64,000 bases of DNA from Allomesorhizobium camelthorni (lineage in GTDB: Bacteria > Pseudomonadota > Alphaproteobacteria > Rhizobiales > Rhizobiaceae), in the NCBI RefSeq assembly GCF_011045125.1, contig NZ_JAAKZF010000022.1, forward strand, positions 1-64,000. Reading direction: 5' to 3'. The notes under the pieces were generated by a model. The model did no database searches and was not told the origin of the DNA. It saw only the letters and a program-made list of their open reading frames with translations. Below are positions 17,895 through 26,277 of this stretch, piece after piece. A program made the translations under genes and the position numbers. Within the stretch, counting starts at the first letter, position 1. Every line of letters begins with the position of its first letter.

Positions 17895-18983
17895 GTGGGA
17901 ATGACACGCCGGGATATTCTGTCCCTCGGCAGCGCGGGGCTCGTTGCAGCCGCTGCCGGCAAAGCATGGGGGCAGTCTCTCCCATTTAAGCCGAACCTGC
18001 GCTATCCGGACCCTGCAATAGAGATCCTGGACCCGAGCTTCGCCAAATATCGCATTTATGCAAGCTCCGTGGAACAGCTAGCGTCCGGGATGCGGTGGGC
18101 GGAAGGGCCGGCCTATTTCCCGGAGGGGCGCTACGTACTTGTCTCCGACATCCCCAACAATCGCATTATGAAATACGACGAGGTGAACAACACCTTCACC
18201 GTCTTCCGCTCTCCTGCCAATTTCGCCAATGGCAACACCCGCGACAAAGAGGGTCGCCTGATCACCTGCGAGCATTCGGTGACGCGCCGCGTCGTGCGTG
18301 CGGAAAAGGACGGCACAATCACGGTCCTGGCCGACCAGTTCGACGGCAAGCGGCTCAATGCGCCGAACGACGTGGTGGTCAAGTCGGACGGAACGATCTG
18401 GTTCACCGATCCGCTTTTTGGCATCAACGGCAACTATGAGGGTGAGCCCGCGAAGCCGGATCAGGCAACAACGAATGTCTACCGCATCGGCGCCGATGGC
18501 AAGCTTACCGCCGTTGTCACCGATCTCGTGAATCCGAATGGGCTCGCCTTCTCGCCGGATGAAAAGAAACTCTATGTGGTGGAATGGAAGGGTACACCCA
18601 ATCGCAGCATCTGGAGCTACGACATTTCAGCCGACGGCGCGGCATCCAACAAGACGAAGCTGGTGGATGCCGCTGATTTCGGCGCGCTCGACGGAATCAA
18701 AGTGGACCGCGACGGCAATTTGTGGTGCGGCTATGGCAGCAATGGCGCTCTCAATGCAGAACCTTCCGATGTCGGCGGGCGCAAGATCTACACGCTGAAG
18801 GGCAAGCCGGAAGACCTTGACGGCGTGATGGTCTTCAATCCGCAAGGCAGGCCGATCGGCTTCATCCACCTGCCGGAACGCTGCGCCAATTTGACCTTTG
18901 GCGGACCAAAAGGCAACCGCCTCTACATGGCGAGCAGCCATTCGCTCTATGCGATCTACGTCGAGACACAAGGCGCTGCGTGA
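17895..18983 (+). CDS. secreted SMP-30/gluconolactonase family lactonase
   Basis: A 362-residue six-bladed beta-propeller hydrolase. The N-terminus TRRDILSLGSAGLVAAAAG is a Tat-like signal, so it should act in the periplasm. The metal-site residues expected in SMP-30 lactonases are all visible: Glu in RWAEGPAYFPEG, Asn in LNAPNDVVV, Asn in VNPNGLAFSPDE and Asp in ALDGIKVDRDG. I chose the GTG at 17895, 8 bases after GGAGGA; the ATG at 17901 is the alternative. Sitting between the TRAP binding protein and permease genes, it probably opens a sugar lactone before uptake. Confidence 0.87.
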   Translation: MGMTRRDILSLGSAGLVAAAAGKAWGQSLPFKPNLRYPDPAIEILDPSFAKYRIYASSVEQLASGMRWAEGPAYFPEGRYVLVSDIPNNRIMKYDEVNNTFTVFRSPANFANGNTRDKEGRLITCEHSVTRRVVRAEKDGTITVLADQFDGKRLNAPNDVVVKSDGTIWFTDPLFGINGNYEGEPAKPDQATTNVYRIGADGKLTAVVTDLVNPNGLAFSPDEKKLYVVEWKGTPNRSIWSYDISADGAASNKTKLVDAADFGALDGIKVDRDGNLWCGYGSNGALNAEPSDVGGRKIYTLKGKPEDLDGVMVFNPQGRPIGFIHLPERCANLTFGGPKGNRLYMASSHSLYAIYVETQGAA

Positions 18984-19031
18984 CCAGCTCAAATGATCCT
19001 TTTGCTGGTGCGGAGAAAGGACTGACCATTC

Positions 19032-19054
19032 GCCCGGCCGTCGCGCGGCCGGGC
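19032..19054 (+). other. strong intra-operon hairpin before dctQ
   Basis: GCCCGGCCG (19032-19040) and CGGCCGGGC (19046-19054) form a perfect 9-bp stem with a 5-base loop, without a T-run. It stands in the 98-base gap between the lactonase and dctQ genes and may tune the ratio of upstream to downstream products. Confidence 0.45.
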
Positions 19055-19081
19055 ATCCCCATCGTGCGACCGGGAGGGATC

Positions 19082-19603
19082 ATGAGACACCTTCTTGCGC
19101 GCTATGCCTCGATCATGGACCGCTTCAGCGTCGTCGTCGGGCATGGCTGCTCAATTCTGTTCTTCGCCTGCATCATCGCCTCGGCGATCGAGGTGGCGAT
19201 GCGCTATGGCTTTGATCGGCCGACCACGTGGTCGACCGAGCTTTCCATGACCCTTTGTGCCACTGCCTGGGTGCTTGCAGTCGGTTATGTGACGGAGCGC
19301 AACCGGCACATTTCGATCACCATGCTGGAGATCGTCGTCGGTCCGCGCGTCTGGCGCTTTTTTCGTCTGGTCCAGCTCCTGGCTGCCGTCGCCGCGGTGT
19401 TCTTCCTTGCGCGCGCGGTCTGGGGGCCGGCAATGAAAGTCATCGCCCGGCCCGAATATTCCGGCACTGCGATGAACTCCCTGCAGCCGAGCTACCTGAA
19501 GGTGCTGCTGCTCGTGGGCTGCGTCTTCTATCTGATGCAGCTTGTCGCCAACATCATCCGCTGGTTCCAGCGCACCGAGAAGGGGATCTCCGGTGGGCAT
19601 TGA
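19082..19603 (+). CDS. TRAP transporter small permease (DctQ)
   Basis: A 173-residue protein with four hydrophobic helices and the DctQ hallmark AIEVAMRYGFDRPTTWSTEL. The frame is open upstream to 18980, but the ATG at 19082 follows a perfect GGGAGGG ribosome-binding site and starts at the family N-terminus. The stop overlaps the DctM start by 11 bases. Partner of the DctP at 16705 and the DctM that follows. Confidence 0.88.
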   Translation: MRHLLARYASIMDRFSVVVGHGCSILFFACIIASAIEVAMRYGFDRPTTWSTELSMTLCATAWVLAVGYVTERNRHISITMLEIVVGPRVWRFFRLVQLLAAVAAVFFLARAVWGPAMKVIARPEYSGTAMNSLQPSYLKVLLLVGCVFYLMQLVANIIRWFQRTEKGISGGH

Positions 19604-20909
19604 ATACATCACCCTGTTGATCGTCATTTCGCTGCTGGCGCTCATGGCCATCGGGATCCCGCTGGGGATCACCACGCTTCTTGTCTCGCTCTGCACGGCG
19701 ATCCTTTATTTCGGCGAGCGCGCCGGCTTCTTCATCGTCTCGGCGAACGTCACCGAGGTGCTGCACAAATACGAGTTGATCTCGGTTCCGTTCTTCGTCT
19801 TCATGGCAAATATTCTGGAGCGATCCGGAATCGCGCATTCGCTGTTCGAATCGATGGCGATCATGGGCGGCCGTTTCCGTGGATCAGTCGGCGTCCAGAC
19901 CTGCGTTGTCGCGGTGGTGCTGGCCGCAATGTCAGGCATTATGGGCGGCGAGATCGTGATGCTCGGCCTGATCGCACTGCCGCAGATGCTGCGGCTCGGC
20001 TACGACAAGAAGCTCGCGATCGGCATCATCTGTGCCGCCGGCGCGCTGGCGACGCTGATCCCACCATCGGTGGTGCTGATCGTCTATGGTCTTGCCGCGC
20101 AGGTTTCGATCACCAAGCTTTTTGCCGCCTCGATCGGCCCCGGATTGCTGCTTGCGTCGCTTTACATCATCTACATCCTGGTGCGCGTTCGTCTCAATCC
20201 GGCGCTTGCGCCGATCTACGACATTCCCGAGACGGGCCTACCCTTCGTAAAGCGATTGCCCTTCCTGAAAGGGGTGATCCTTCCGGCAATCCTGATCGGC
20301 GCGGTGCTCGGCGTGATCTATTCGGGCGTTGCCACCGTCACGGAGGCTGCGGCAGTCGGCGCCGTGGGCGCGGTCGTGATTGCCGCAATCCGCAGGGAAC
20401 TCTCCTGGGTGAAGATGCGTGATGCCATGCGTCAGAGCGTGCTGACGGTGGGCTCGATCATCTGGCTCGTGCTGGGCGCCGTCGCGCTCATCGGTATCTA
20501 CAACCGCATCGGCGGCGGCGACTTCCTGCGTGGACTGCTGACCTCGCTCGACGTGTCGCCGATCTGGGTGATCGTGGTGATGATGCTGATCGTGATGGTG
20601 CTCGGCACCTTCCTGGAATGGATCGCGATCCTGTTCATCACGGTGCCGATCTTTGCCCCCGTCGTGGTGGATCTGGGCTTCGACCCGATCTGGTTCGGCG
20701 TGCTTTTCGCTATGAATATCCAGATTTACTACCTCTCGCCGCCTTTTGGTCCGGCCTGCTTCTTCCTGAAGTCGGTCGCGCCCAAAGAGATCAGTCTGCA
20801 GGACATCTTTGCCGCCGTGCTTCCCTTCATCGCGCTTCAGGCGCTGGGTCTGATGCTGGTGCTGTTCTTCCCGCAGATCGCCCTCTTCATCCCGACATCT
20901 CTGAACTGA
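19593..20909 (+). CDS. TRAP transporter large permease (DctM)
   Basis: A 438-residue multi-spanning protein beginning with a GTG at 19593 (AGGGG upstream), inside the end of dctQ. Family segments: LMAIGIPLGITTLLVSL, AAMSGIMGGEIVMLGL, AAGALATLIPPSVVLIVYG and the C-terminal YLSPPFGPACFFLKSVAPK. The last segment is typical of the DctM subgroup with a Phe-rich PPFGP motif. It ends 10 bases before the small membrane protein gene. Confidence 0.9.
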   Translation: MGIEYITLLIVISLLALMAIGIPLGITTLLVSLCTAILYFGERAGFFIVSANVTEVLHKYELISVPFFVFMANILERSGIAHSLFESMAIMGGRFRGSVGVQTCVVAVVLAAMSGIMGGEIVMLGLIALPQMLRLGYDKKLAIGIICAAGALATLIPPSVVLIVYGLAAQVSITKLFAASIGPGLLLASLYIIYILVRVRLNPALAPIYDIPETGLPFVKRLPFLKGVILPAILIGAVLGVIYSGVATVTEAAAVGAVGAVVIAAIRRELSWVKMRDAMRQSVLTVGSIIWLVLGAVALIGIYNRIGGGDFLRGLLTSLDVSPIWVIVVMMLIVMVLGTFLEWIAILFITVPIFAPVVVDLGFDPIWFGVLFAMNIQIYYLSPPFGPACFFLKSVAPKEISLQDIFAAVLPFIALQALGLMLVLFFPQIALFIPTSLN

Positions 20910-20919
20910 GGAGACCGTC

Positions 20920-21093
20920 ATGACCGATGAGCACGACGTCACCCGCGATCTGATGAAGGGGGACGAGGACATCTCGCCCTCGGAATTCGCCGCGGACGAG
21001 GCCAGCGAGCCGGACTTCGGCAACTGGCCCGAAATCGTGGGAGTGGTCGGTACGCTCCTGCTGATCTGGTTTACCTTCGCCTTCACTGGATAG
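20920..21093 (+). CDS. 57-residue single-pass membrane protein inside the TRAP operon
   Basis: A complete small gene with ATG at 20920, a GAGGAGACC ribosome-binding site 5 bases upstream, and a TAG at 21091-21093, 4 bases before the IlvD/Edd start. The first 37 residues are very acidic (14 Asp or Glu). The last 20 form one hydrophobic helix (IVGVVGTLLLIWFTFAFTG), giving a tail-anchored shape with an acidic cytoplasmic head. I recognise no family. Tight spacing on both sides argues that it is translated and belongs to the operon; it might modulate or assemble the transporter. Confidence 0.65.
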   Translation: MTDEHDVTRDLMKGDEDISPSEFAADEASEPDFGNWPEIVGVVGTLLLIWFTFAFTG

Positions 21094-21097
21094 GATC

Positions 21098-22831
21098 ATG
21101 ACCCGTAGGACCTACGATCAACTGCGCTCCGCGCGCTGGATGGTGCCCGATGACCAGCGTTCGTTCGGGCATCGCTCACGGACCATGCAGATGGGCTACG
21201 ACCCTATCGACTGGGAAGGCCGCCCGATCATCGCGGTCATCAACACTTGGTCCGACGCCCAGCCCTGCCACATGCACTTCAAGGACCGGGTGGAATGGGT
21301 CAAGCGCGGCGTCCTGCAGGCGGGCGGCTTTCCGATGGAGCTTCCGGCGCTGTCGTTGTCGGAGAATTTTGTGAAGCCCACCACCATGCTCTACCGCAAC
21401 CTGCTGGCGATGGAGACGGAGGAGCTTCTGCGCAGCCATCCCATCGACGGCGCCGTGCTGATGGGCGGCTGTGACAAGACCACGCCGGGCCTCGTGATGG
21501 GCGCGCTCAGCATGGGGTTGCCCTTCATCTACCTGCCCGCGGGGCCGATGCTGCGCGGCAACTACGCGGGCAAGCATCTCGGTTCGGGGACCGACGGCTT
21601 CAAATACTGGGACGAACGCCGCGCGGGCACGATCAGCAAGGAAGAATGGCAGGGCATCGAGGGCGGCATCGCCCGGTCCTATGGCCACTGCATGACGATG
21701 GGGACGGCCTCGACCATGACTGCAATCGCCGAGGCTATGGGCCTGACATTGCCCGGCGCCTCTTCGATCCCCGCCGCCGACGCGAGCCATCAGCGGATGA
21801 GCACCCAGTGCGGCCGCCGGATCGTCGACATGGTCTGGGAGGATCTGACGCCGAACCAGGTCGTCACCCCCGCCGCCGTGAACAATGCGGTGACGGTCGC
21901 CATGGCGACCGGCTGTTCGACCAACGCGATCATCCACCTGATCGCGATGAGCCGCCGCGCCGGCGTGCCGCTGGAGCTTGACGACCTCGACCGGATCGGC
22001 CGCACCACGCCGGTCATCGCGAACATCCGCCCCTCGGGCACGTCCTACCTGATGGAGGATTTCTACTACGCCGGCGGCCTGCGCGCGCTGATGAAGCAAC
22101 TGGGCGACAAGCTTGACGGCTCGGCCATCACCGTCACCGGCAAGCCACTGACCGATGGTCTGGAACAGGTCAAGATATGGAACGAGGACGTTATCCGGCC
22201 CCTGTCGAACCCGGTCTATCACGAAGGCTCGCTAGCGGTGCTGAAGGGCAACCTCGCGCCCGACGGAGCGGTGATCAAGCCCGCAGCCTGCGATCCGAAA
22301 TTCCACCGGCACTCGGGCCCCGCGCTGGTGGCCGACAGCTATCCCGAGTTGAAGAGAATCATCGACGACCCGGACTACCCGATGACGCCCGATACGGTGC
22401 TTGTGCTGCGCAACGCAGGGCCGCAGGGCGGGCCGGGGATGCCGGAATGGGGCATGATCCCGATGCCCAAGGCGCTTCTGAAGATCGGGCTGCGCGACAT
22501 GGTGCGGATTTCGGACGCGCGGATGTCAGGCACCTCGTTCGGAGCCTGTGTGCTGCATGTCGCACCGGAGGCATTCGTCGGCGGCCCGCTGGCGCTTCTG
22601 GAGACCGGCGACACGGTTGAACTCGACATTCCGGACCGCCGCCTGAACATGTTGGTCTCCGATGAGGAGCTTGCGGCCCGCCGCAACGCCTGGACCGCGC
22701 CCGCGCCACGCTACGAGCGGGGCTACGGGTTCATGTTCTCCAAGCACATTGAACAGGCGGACAAGGGCTGCGACTTCGATTTCCTCAAGACCGAATTCGG
22801 CCGGGTGGTCGATGAACCGGCGATCAACTGA
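21098..22831 (+). CDS. IlvD/Edd-family sugar-acid dehydratase (L-arabinonate dehydratase type)
   Basis: Dehydrates an aldonate to a 2-keto-3-deoxy acid using an Fe-S cluster and Mg. The 577-residue product has cluster cysteines Cys57 (SDAQPCHMH), Cys125 (GGCDKTTPG) and Cys198 (YGHCMTMG). Each lies two residues before the Cys59/127/200 that I recall for Rhizobium leguminosarum L-arabinonate dehydratase, so the two should align almost without gaps. The catalytic Ser region ARMSGTSFGACVLH is present. Its operon partners are a lactonase, a TRAP importer and an RraA-like aldolase. D-xylonate, D-fuconate or galactonate are alternatives. Confidence 0.88.
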   Translation: MTRRTYDQLRSARWMVPDDQRSFGHRSRTMQMGYDPIDWEGRPIIAVINTWSDAQPCHMHFKDRVEWVKRGVLQAGGFPMELPALSLSENFVKPTTMLYRNLLAMETEELLRSHPIDGAVLMGGCDKTTPGLVMGALSMGLPFIYLPAGPMLRGNYAGKHLGSGTDGFKYWDERRAGTISKEEWQGIEGGIARSYGHCMTMGTASTMTAIAEAMGLTLPGASSIPAADASHQRMSTQCGRRIVDMVWEDLTPNQVVTPAAVNNAVTVAMATGCSTNAIIHLIAMSRRAGVPLELDDLDRIGRTTPVIANIRPSGTSYLMEDFYYAGGLRALMKQLGDKLDGSAITVTGKPLTDGLEQVKIWNEDVIRPLSNPVYHEGSLAVLKGNLAPDGAVIKPAACDPKFHRHSGPALVADSYPELKRIIDDPDYPMTPDTVLVLRNAGPQGGPGMPEWGMIPMPKALLKIGLRDMVRISDARMSGTSFGACVLHVAPEAFVGGPLALLETGDTVELDIPDRRLNMLVSDEELAARRNAWTAPAPRYERGYGFMFSKHIEQADKGCDFDFLKTEFGRVVDEPAIN

Positions 22832-22894
22832 CACAACAAGCCGCAGTCCCGTCTGGGCCGCGGCTCCGGCAACATGAACGAAGCGAGGCCGATG

Positions 22895-23620
22895 ATGACA
22901 AACTATATTCTTTCAGATGAAACCCGCGCGAAGCTGATAAAAGTGTCCACCGCCTCGGTGGCGACGGCGCTCTACAAGAGGGGCCTTCGCAACCAGTTCG
23001 TCCAGAATGTCCGGCCCGTGGCCTGGAAGGGTGTCAACATGGTCGGTCAGGCCTTCACACTGCGTTACATTCCGGCACGCGAGGACCGCAACCCGATCAC
23101 CGTCTTTCGCAACGCCGATCATCCGCAGCGGGTCGCGGTCGAAACCTGTCCGTCCGGCTGGGTTCTGGTGATGGACAGCCGCAAGGATGCGCGCGCGGCC
23201 TCGGCCGGCTCGATCCTCATAACCCGCCTTGCCGTTCGCGGCTGCGCGGGCGTGGTCTCAGATGGAGGCTTCCGGGATGCGGAAGGGATCGGCAGGCTCG
23301 ACATGCCCGCCTATCACCAGCGTCCGTCCGCGCCAACCAATCTGACTCTGCACGAGGCGCTCGACATGAACGTGCCGATTTCCTGCGGCGATGCACCCGT
23401 CTTCCCGGGCGACGTGATGCTCGGCGACGGCGACGGCGTGATGGTCATCCCGGCCTACCTGGCAGACGAGATCGCCGAGGAATGCGCCGGCATGGAGAGC
23501 TTTGAGGATTTCGTGCTCGAGCAGGTCCTGGACGGAGCCGCGATCATCGGCCTTTACCCGCCGACGACGCAGAAGGCGCAGGCCGATTATGCGGAATGGC
23601 GCAAGAAGACCAGCCGATAA
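22895..23620 (+). CDS. RraA-family protein, probable 4-hydroxy-2-oxoacid aldolase
   Basis: A 241-residue RraA-fold protein with VSTASVATALYKRGLRN at the start, the GQAFTLRYIPAREDRNP segment, and GCAGVVSDGGFRDAEGI containing the Arg-Asp pair that binds Mg and pyruvate in HMG/CHA aldolases. The start is judged to be the second of two adjacent ATGs (22895), preceded by GCGAGG; 22892 and 22874 are possible. Next to an aldonate dehydratase, cleavage of a 2-keto-3-deoxy acid into pyruvate and an aldehyde is a better guess than RNase E regulation. Confidence 0.8.
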   Translation: MTNYILSDETRAKLIKVSTASVATALYKRGLRNQFVQNVRPVAWKGVNMVGQAFTLRYIPAREDRNPITVFRNADHPQRVAVETCPSGWVLVMDSRKDARAASAGSILITRLAVRGCAGVVSDGGFRDAEGIGRLDMPAYHQRPSAPTNLTLHEALDMNVPISCGDAPVFPGDVMLGDGDGVMVIPAYLADEIAEECAGMESFEDFVLEQVLDGAAIIGLYPPTTQKAQADYAEWRKKTSR

Positions 23621-23852
23621 GCTGTTCCAACCACCCGCACTAAGTTCGCTGCCGCGTCAGAGTAAATACTGCCGCGAGATTGCTCCGCATCCTCTGTCGG
23701 ATGTAGATTCGCTTCCGGATTGCGCGGGGTGGCAACGCGCTCGGCGTCATTGCAAACAGAACCGCAAACGCGCCTTGGCAGCCTGGGGTTCAACACGACC
23801 ATCGACAACTGCCGCGAGCCGTAAAGCTATGCAGCGTTCGCCGACTCCTCAT

Positions 23853-24143
23853 CCTGAATTTGTACGCTGACAATGCGTGATTCTGATCGAGCGCGGAGCG
23901 CGTCAGCGAGGTCATGTGCTTGAAATGCTTGTGGAAGGCGGTGAGGTTCATCGCCGCCGCCGCAAGACGCTCGGTTGGCACGCGCGACCGATACTCGGCC
24001 CTGAGGATCGCGATGGCTGCGGCGAGACGGCTTGCGTGGCTGTCCGGATCCGCAAGCGTGCGCAAGGCGGCGCCATGCTTTCCCGACAGCAGCCAAAAAT
24101 GCAGTTCCAGCATGATTCCGGGGCGCAGGAGCGGCGCGGCATC
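23853..24143 (-). pseudogene. remnant of an AraC-family regulator
   Basis: On the minus strand the frame reads LELHFWLLSGKHGAALRTL, then DPDSHASRLAAAIAILRAEY and NLTAFHKHFKHMTSLTRSA. This is the junction of the N-terminal AraC_N domain with the first helix-turn-helix. Both ends are missing: upstream the frame runs into a MITE-like repeat, and downstream the second helix-turn-helix is scrambled after SALDQNHALSAYKF. It is a non-functional internal fragment. Confidence 0.75.
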
Positions 24144-24167
24144 GGGACGAGGCGAACAACAACAAAC

Positions 24168-24342
24168 CACCGATAGTGTTGAAAAAGTCCGCAACCGAGG
24201 CCGTAGGGCTGCGCAGATAGAATTTCTTTCCGCAAATGGACTACCTGGGAATCTTGATTCCAGCAGTACGCTCGGCGAGGAATGCCTTTCTACTTCAGGG
24301 GCATGCCCTCCGGAACACCGGATTTTTTCAACACTATCCACC
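24168..24342. mobile_element. 167-bp MITE-like element with terminal inverted repeats
   Basis: The left end GATAGTGTTGAAAAAGTCCG (24172-24191) and the right end, read on the other strand (24338 back to 24319), match at 19 of 20 positions. A CACC lies on both sides (24168-24171 and 24339-24342), consistent with a 4-base target duplication. There is no room for a transposase. It sits beside the AraC remnant and may have taken part in breaking that gene. Confidence 0.6.
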
Positions 24343-24509
24343 CATAGCCATCATCAGACCGCTCTCTGAACTCTGAAGCGCACGCACTGTTCTATCCCGA
24401 TCGGTTAGGCTTTGCCGTCGGACATTCACAAATGGCCAGGATGAATGAAGCCGTTCCAATGAGACACGCCACCGCTTTCATCCGCCTTAGAAAGATTTGA
24501 GCCACCGGA

Positions 24510-24962
24510 TCACGGGATTGTCCTGTCCAGATCCTGCAGGTTGTCATGGATTTGCTTCAAGGCGTTCTTGAGCCAGGCGACCTCATTATGGCTGAACGTC
24601 TTGATGCCGACTTCTTCGAAATGCGCGGCTATCGGCATGAGGTCGTCGACGAGCTTTTCACCCGCCTTGGTCAGATCGATCCGGACCGTTCGGCCATTGT
24701 CTTCGGGGCGCACGCGAGAGACCAGGCCCTTCCGTTTCATTGCAGTGACAAGCCGCGAGAGCGTAGAGATCTCGACCGTGACCATGGCGCTGAGATCGCT
24801 CAGCCGCTGGGCGCCTTCCTGCCGAAGAACTGCCATGACGCGGTACATAGGAAGAGTGAGGTCGTGCGCCGCGAGCTTCCGCGAAAACAGTTCCCCCATC
24901 CTGACGCCGACACGGTTCAGGAGGTATGGGAATGAGCTCGTGAAGCGGTAGGGCATTTTCAT
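24510..24962 (-). CDS. graR: MarR-family regulator, GraR equivalent
   Basis: A 150-residue winged-helix protein with the MarR layout: FPYLLNRVGVRMGELFSRKL dimer helix, LTLPMYRVMAVLR, recognition helix EISTLSRLVTAMKRKGLVSR and the wing PEDNGRTVRIDLTKAGE. The start is taken at the ATG 24960-24962; a TTG at 24968 and an ATG at 24956 are possible. It is divergent from the resorcylate genes, as the MarR gene graR is in the Rhizobium gra cluster, and probably responds to gamma-resorcylate. The shared sequence at 25042-25055 and 26288-26299 is its likely operator. Confidence 0.82.
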   Translation of the reverse strand: MKMPYRFTSSFPYLLNRVGVRMGELFSRKLAAHDLTLPMYRVMAVLRQEGAQRLSDLSAMVTVEISTLSRLVTAMKRKGLVSRVRPEDNGRTVRIDLTKAGEKLVDDLMPIAAHFEEVGIKTFSHNEVAWLKNALKQIHDNLQDLDRTIP

Positions 24963-25033
24963 TGACAATTGTTGCGCGAATCGAGATTAGCGCCCGCCGC
25001 GCCGGCATGCAATCACGGCGCAAATATTATATT

Positions 25034-25055
25034 TGCAAAATTTGCATTTACAATG
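25034..25055. promoter_or_regulatory. putative MarR/GraR operator between graR and the transporter remnant
   Basis: TGCAAAATTTGCA (25034-25046) is a perfect 13-base inverted repeat. It overlaps TTGCATTTACAA (25042-25053), whose reverse complement recurs at 26288-26299 in front of graD. The surrounding stretch 25020-25065 is unusually A/T-rich for this genome. Position, about 75-90 bases upstream of graR, fits autoregulation and control of the former transporter genes. Confidence 0.5.
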
Positions 25056-25283
25056 TTTATGCTATGCGGGTGTGATAACGCGCTTGATCCTCGTCGCGGC
25101 GTTGCCTGCGCGAGCGCACAAGGGAGGACGCCTTGCTTGCATCGTATGGCGGGAAGCAAAGCGCGCGTGCCTAAGCGCTGCGTGCCGATAGACGCGACCT
25201 CTCTTCACGTGCTGCGGAGATGCGGTTTCGTGCCTTGCGCCGGGGGAGCAGGCGACTCGGGTCCAACAGGATGGGAGGGTTCC

Positions 25284-25516
25284 ATGTTCAACTAGAAAAG
25301 CATGATTATGGCTGCGTTCGCGGTCGGATTGAGCGCGGCCGGCGTGGTTGCGCAGGAATTTACGCTGAAGGTCGCTTCGCCGACCAACAACGACGTCATC
25401 CTGAAGTGGATGGAGACCTTCAAGGCCAGCGCCGAGGAAGGCTCCAAGGGAAGCGTCGAAGTTCAGCTCTATCCCGCCAACCAGCTTGGCCAGGCCGCAT
25501 CGCCGAAAGGCTGATC
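25284..25516 (+). pseudogene. truncated TRAP binding-protein gene (dctP remnant)
   Basis: An ATG with a GGGAGG ribosome-binding site at 25284 is followed at codon 4 by a TAG. After it the frame reads a signal peptide (AAFAVGLSAAGVVAQEFTLK) and the first about 45 residues of a DctP protein (TNNDVILKWMETFKASAEEG, YPANQLGQAASPKG), then stops. The remaining 250 or so residues are missing. It is non-functional by both nonsense mutation and deletion. Confidence 0.8.
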
Positions 25517-25566
25517 GACCTCGTGCGCGCCTCCATCGGCCGCGTGCCGGGCAAGCTTCCGCTCAC

Positions 25567-26275
25567 ATCGTGGCGATGCTCGCCGCCTACTGTGTTTGGG
25601 AAGGCCGCCGGCGTCACGACGACACCGCCCCTGTAAGCTTCAAGGGATTTCTTTCGTGCGCTGCGGTGCGGCATCTGGGCCATGGGTGTGCCGATCATCA
25701 TTCTGGGCGGCATCTATGGCGGCGTGTTCTCGCCGACGGAGGTGGCAGCCGTCGCCTGCCTCTACGCAGCCTTCGTCACGATGGTCGTCATGCGCGAGCT
25801 CACGCCCTGGCGCGTGGTGGATGCAGCGGCGAATACGGTCCGCTTCACGGCGCAAATCCTGATCATCGTCGCCTGCGCGGGGTGTTCTCCAGGGTCGTCA
25901 CAGTGAATCAGGTTCCTGCAACCCTCGTCAGCTGGATCACCGAAGCGCAATTGCCGGTCCGGCTTCTTCTGCTCGGGATCGATCCGCTGTCCGCGATCCT
26001 GCTCTTGACGCCGCTGCCGGTGCCGCTGATCGTGGCGGCCGGCATTGATCCGGTGTATTTCGGCATGATCGTTACCGTCAATCTGGCGATCGGCCTGTTC
26101 ACACCGCCCTTCGGCATCAACATCTTCGTCATGCAGTCGCTCTTCGGGATGCCGCTGTCGGCCATTTATCGCGGCGTGGTACCCTTCCTCGTCATCTACC
26201 TGGCTGCCGCTGGCGCTGGTCACTTACGTGCCCGCGATCTCGCAGTTCGGTGTCCAGCTCCTCACGCATCAATTG
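25567..26275 (+). pseudogene. broken TRAP large-permease gene (dctM remnant)
   Basis: DctM C-terminal sequence appears in pieces across frames: VPIIILGGIYGGVFSPTEVA (from about 25685) in one frame, and from about 25880 FSRVVTVNQVPATLVSWITE, then GLFTPPFGINIFVMQSLFGM and IYRGVVPFLVIYLAA in another. The frame changes near 25875, and about ten residues seem missing around 25975. Together with the dctP remnant it shows that a whole TRAP transporter, including any dctQ, has decayed by internal deletion. It ends just before the graD promoter. Confidence 0.8.
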
Positions 26276-26277
26276 TG

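Noticed and set aside
22895-23620. RraA as a regulator of RNase E
   Set aside because: The name comes from the E. coli protein, but the operon context with a sugar-acid dehydratase and the Mg/pyruvate-binding segment favour an aldolase role.
23621-23852. Possible short gene after the RraA gene
   Set aside because: The open frames on both strands are short, lack ribosome-binding sites and resemble nothing; treated as degenerate DNA before the AraC remnant.
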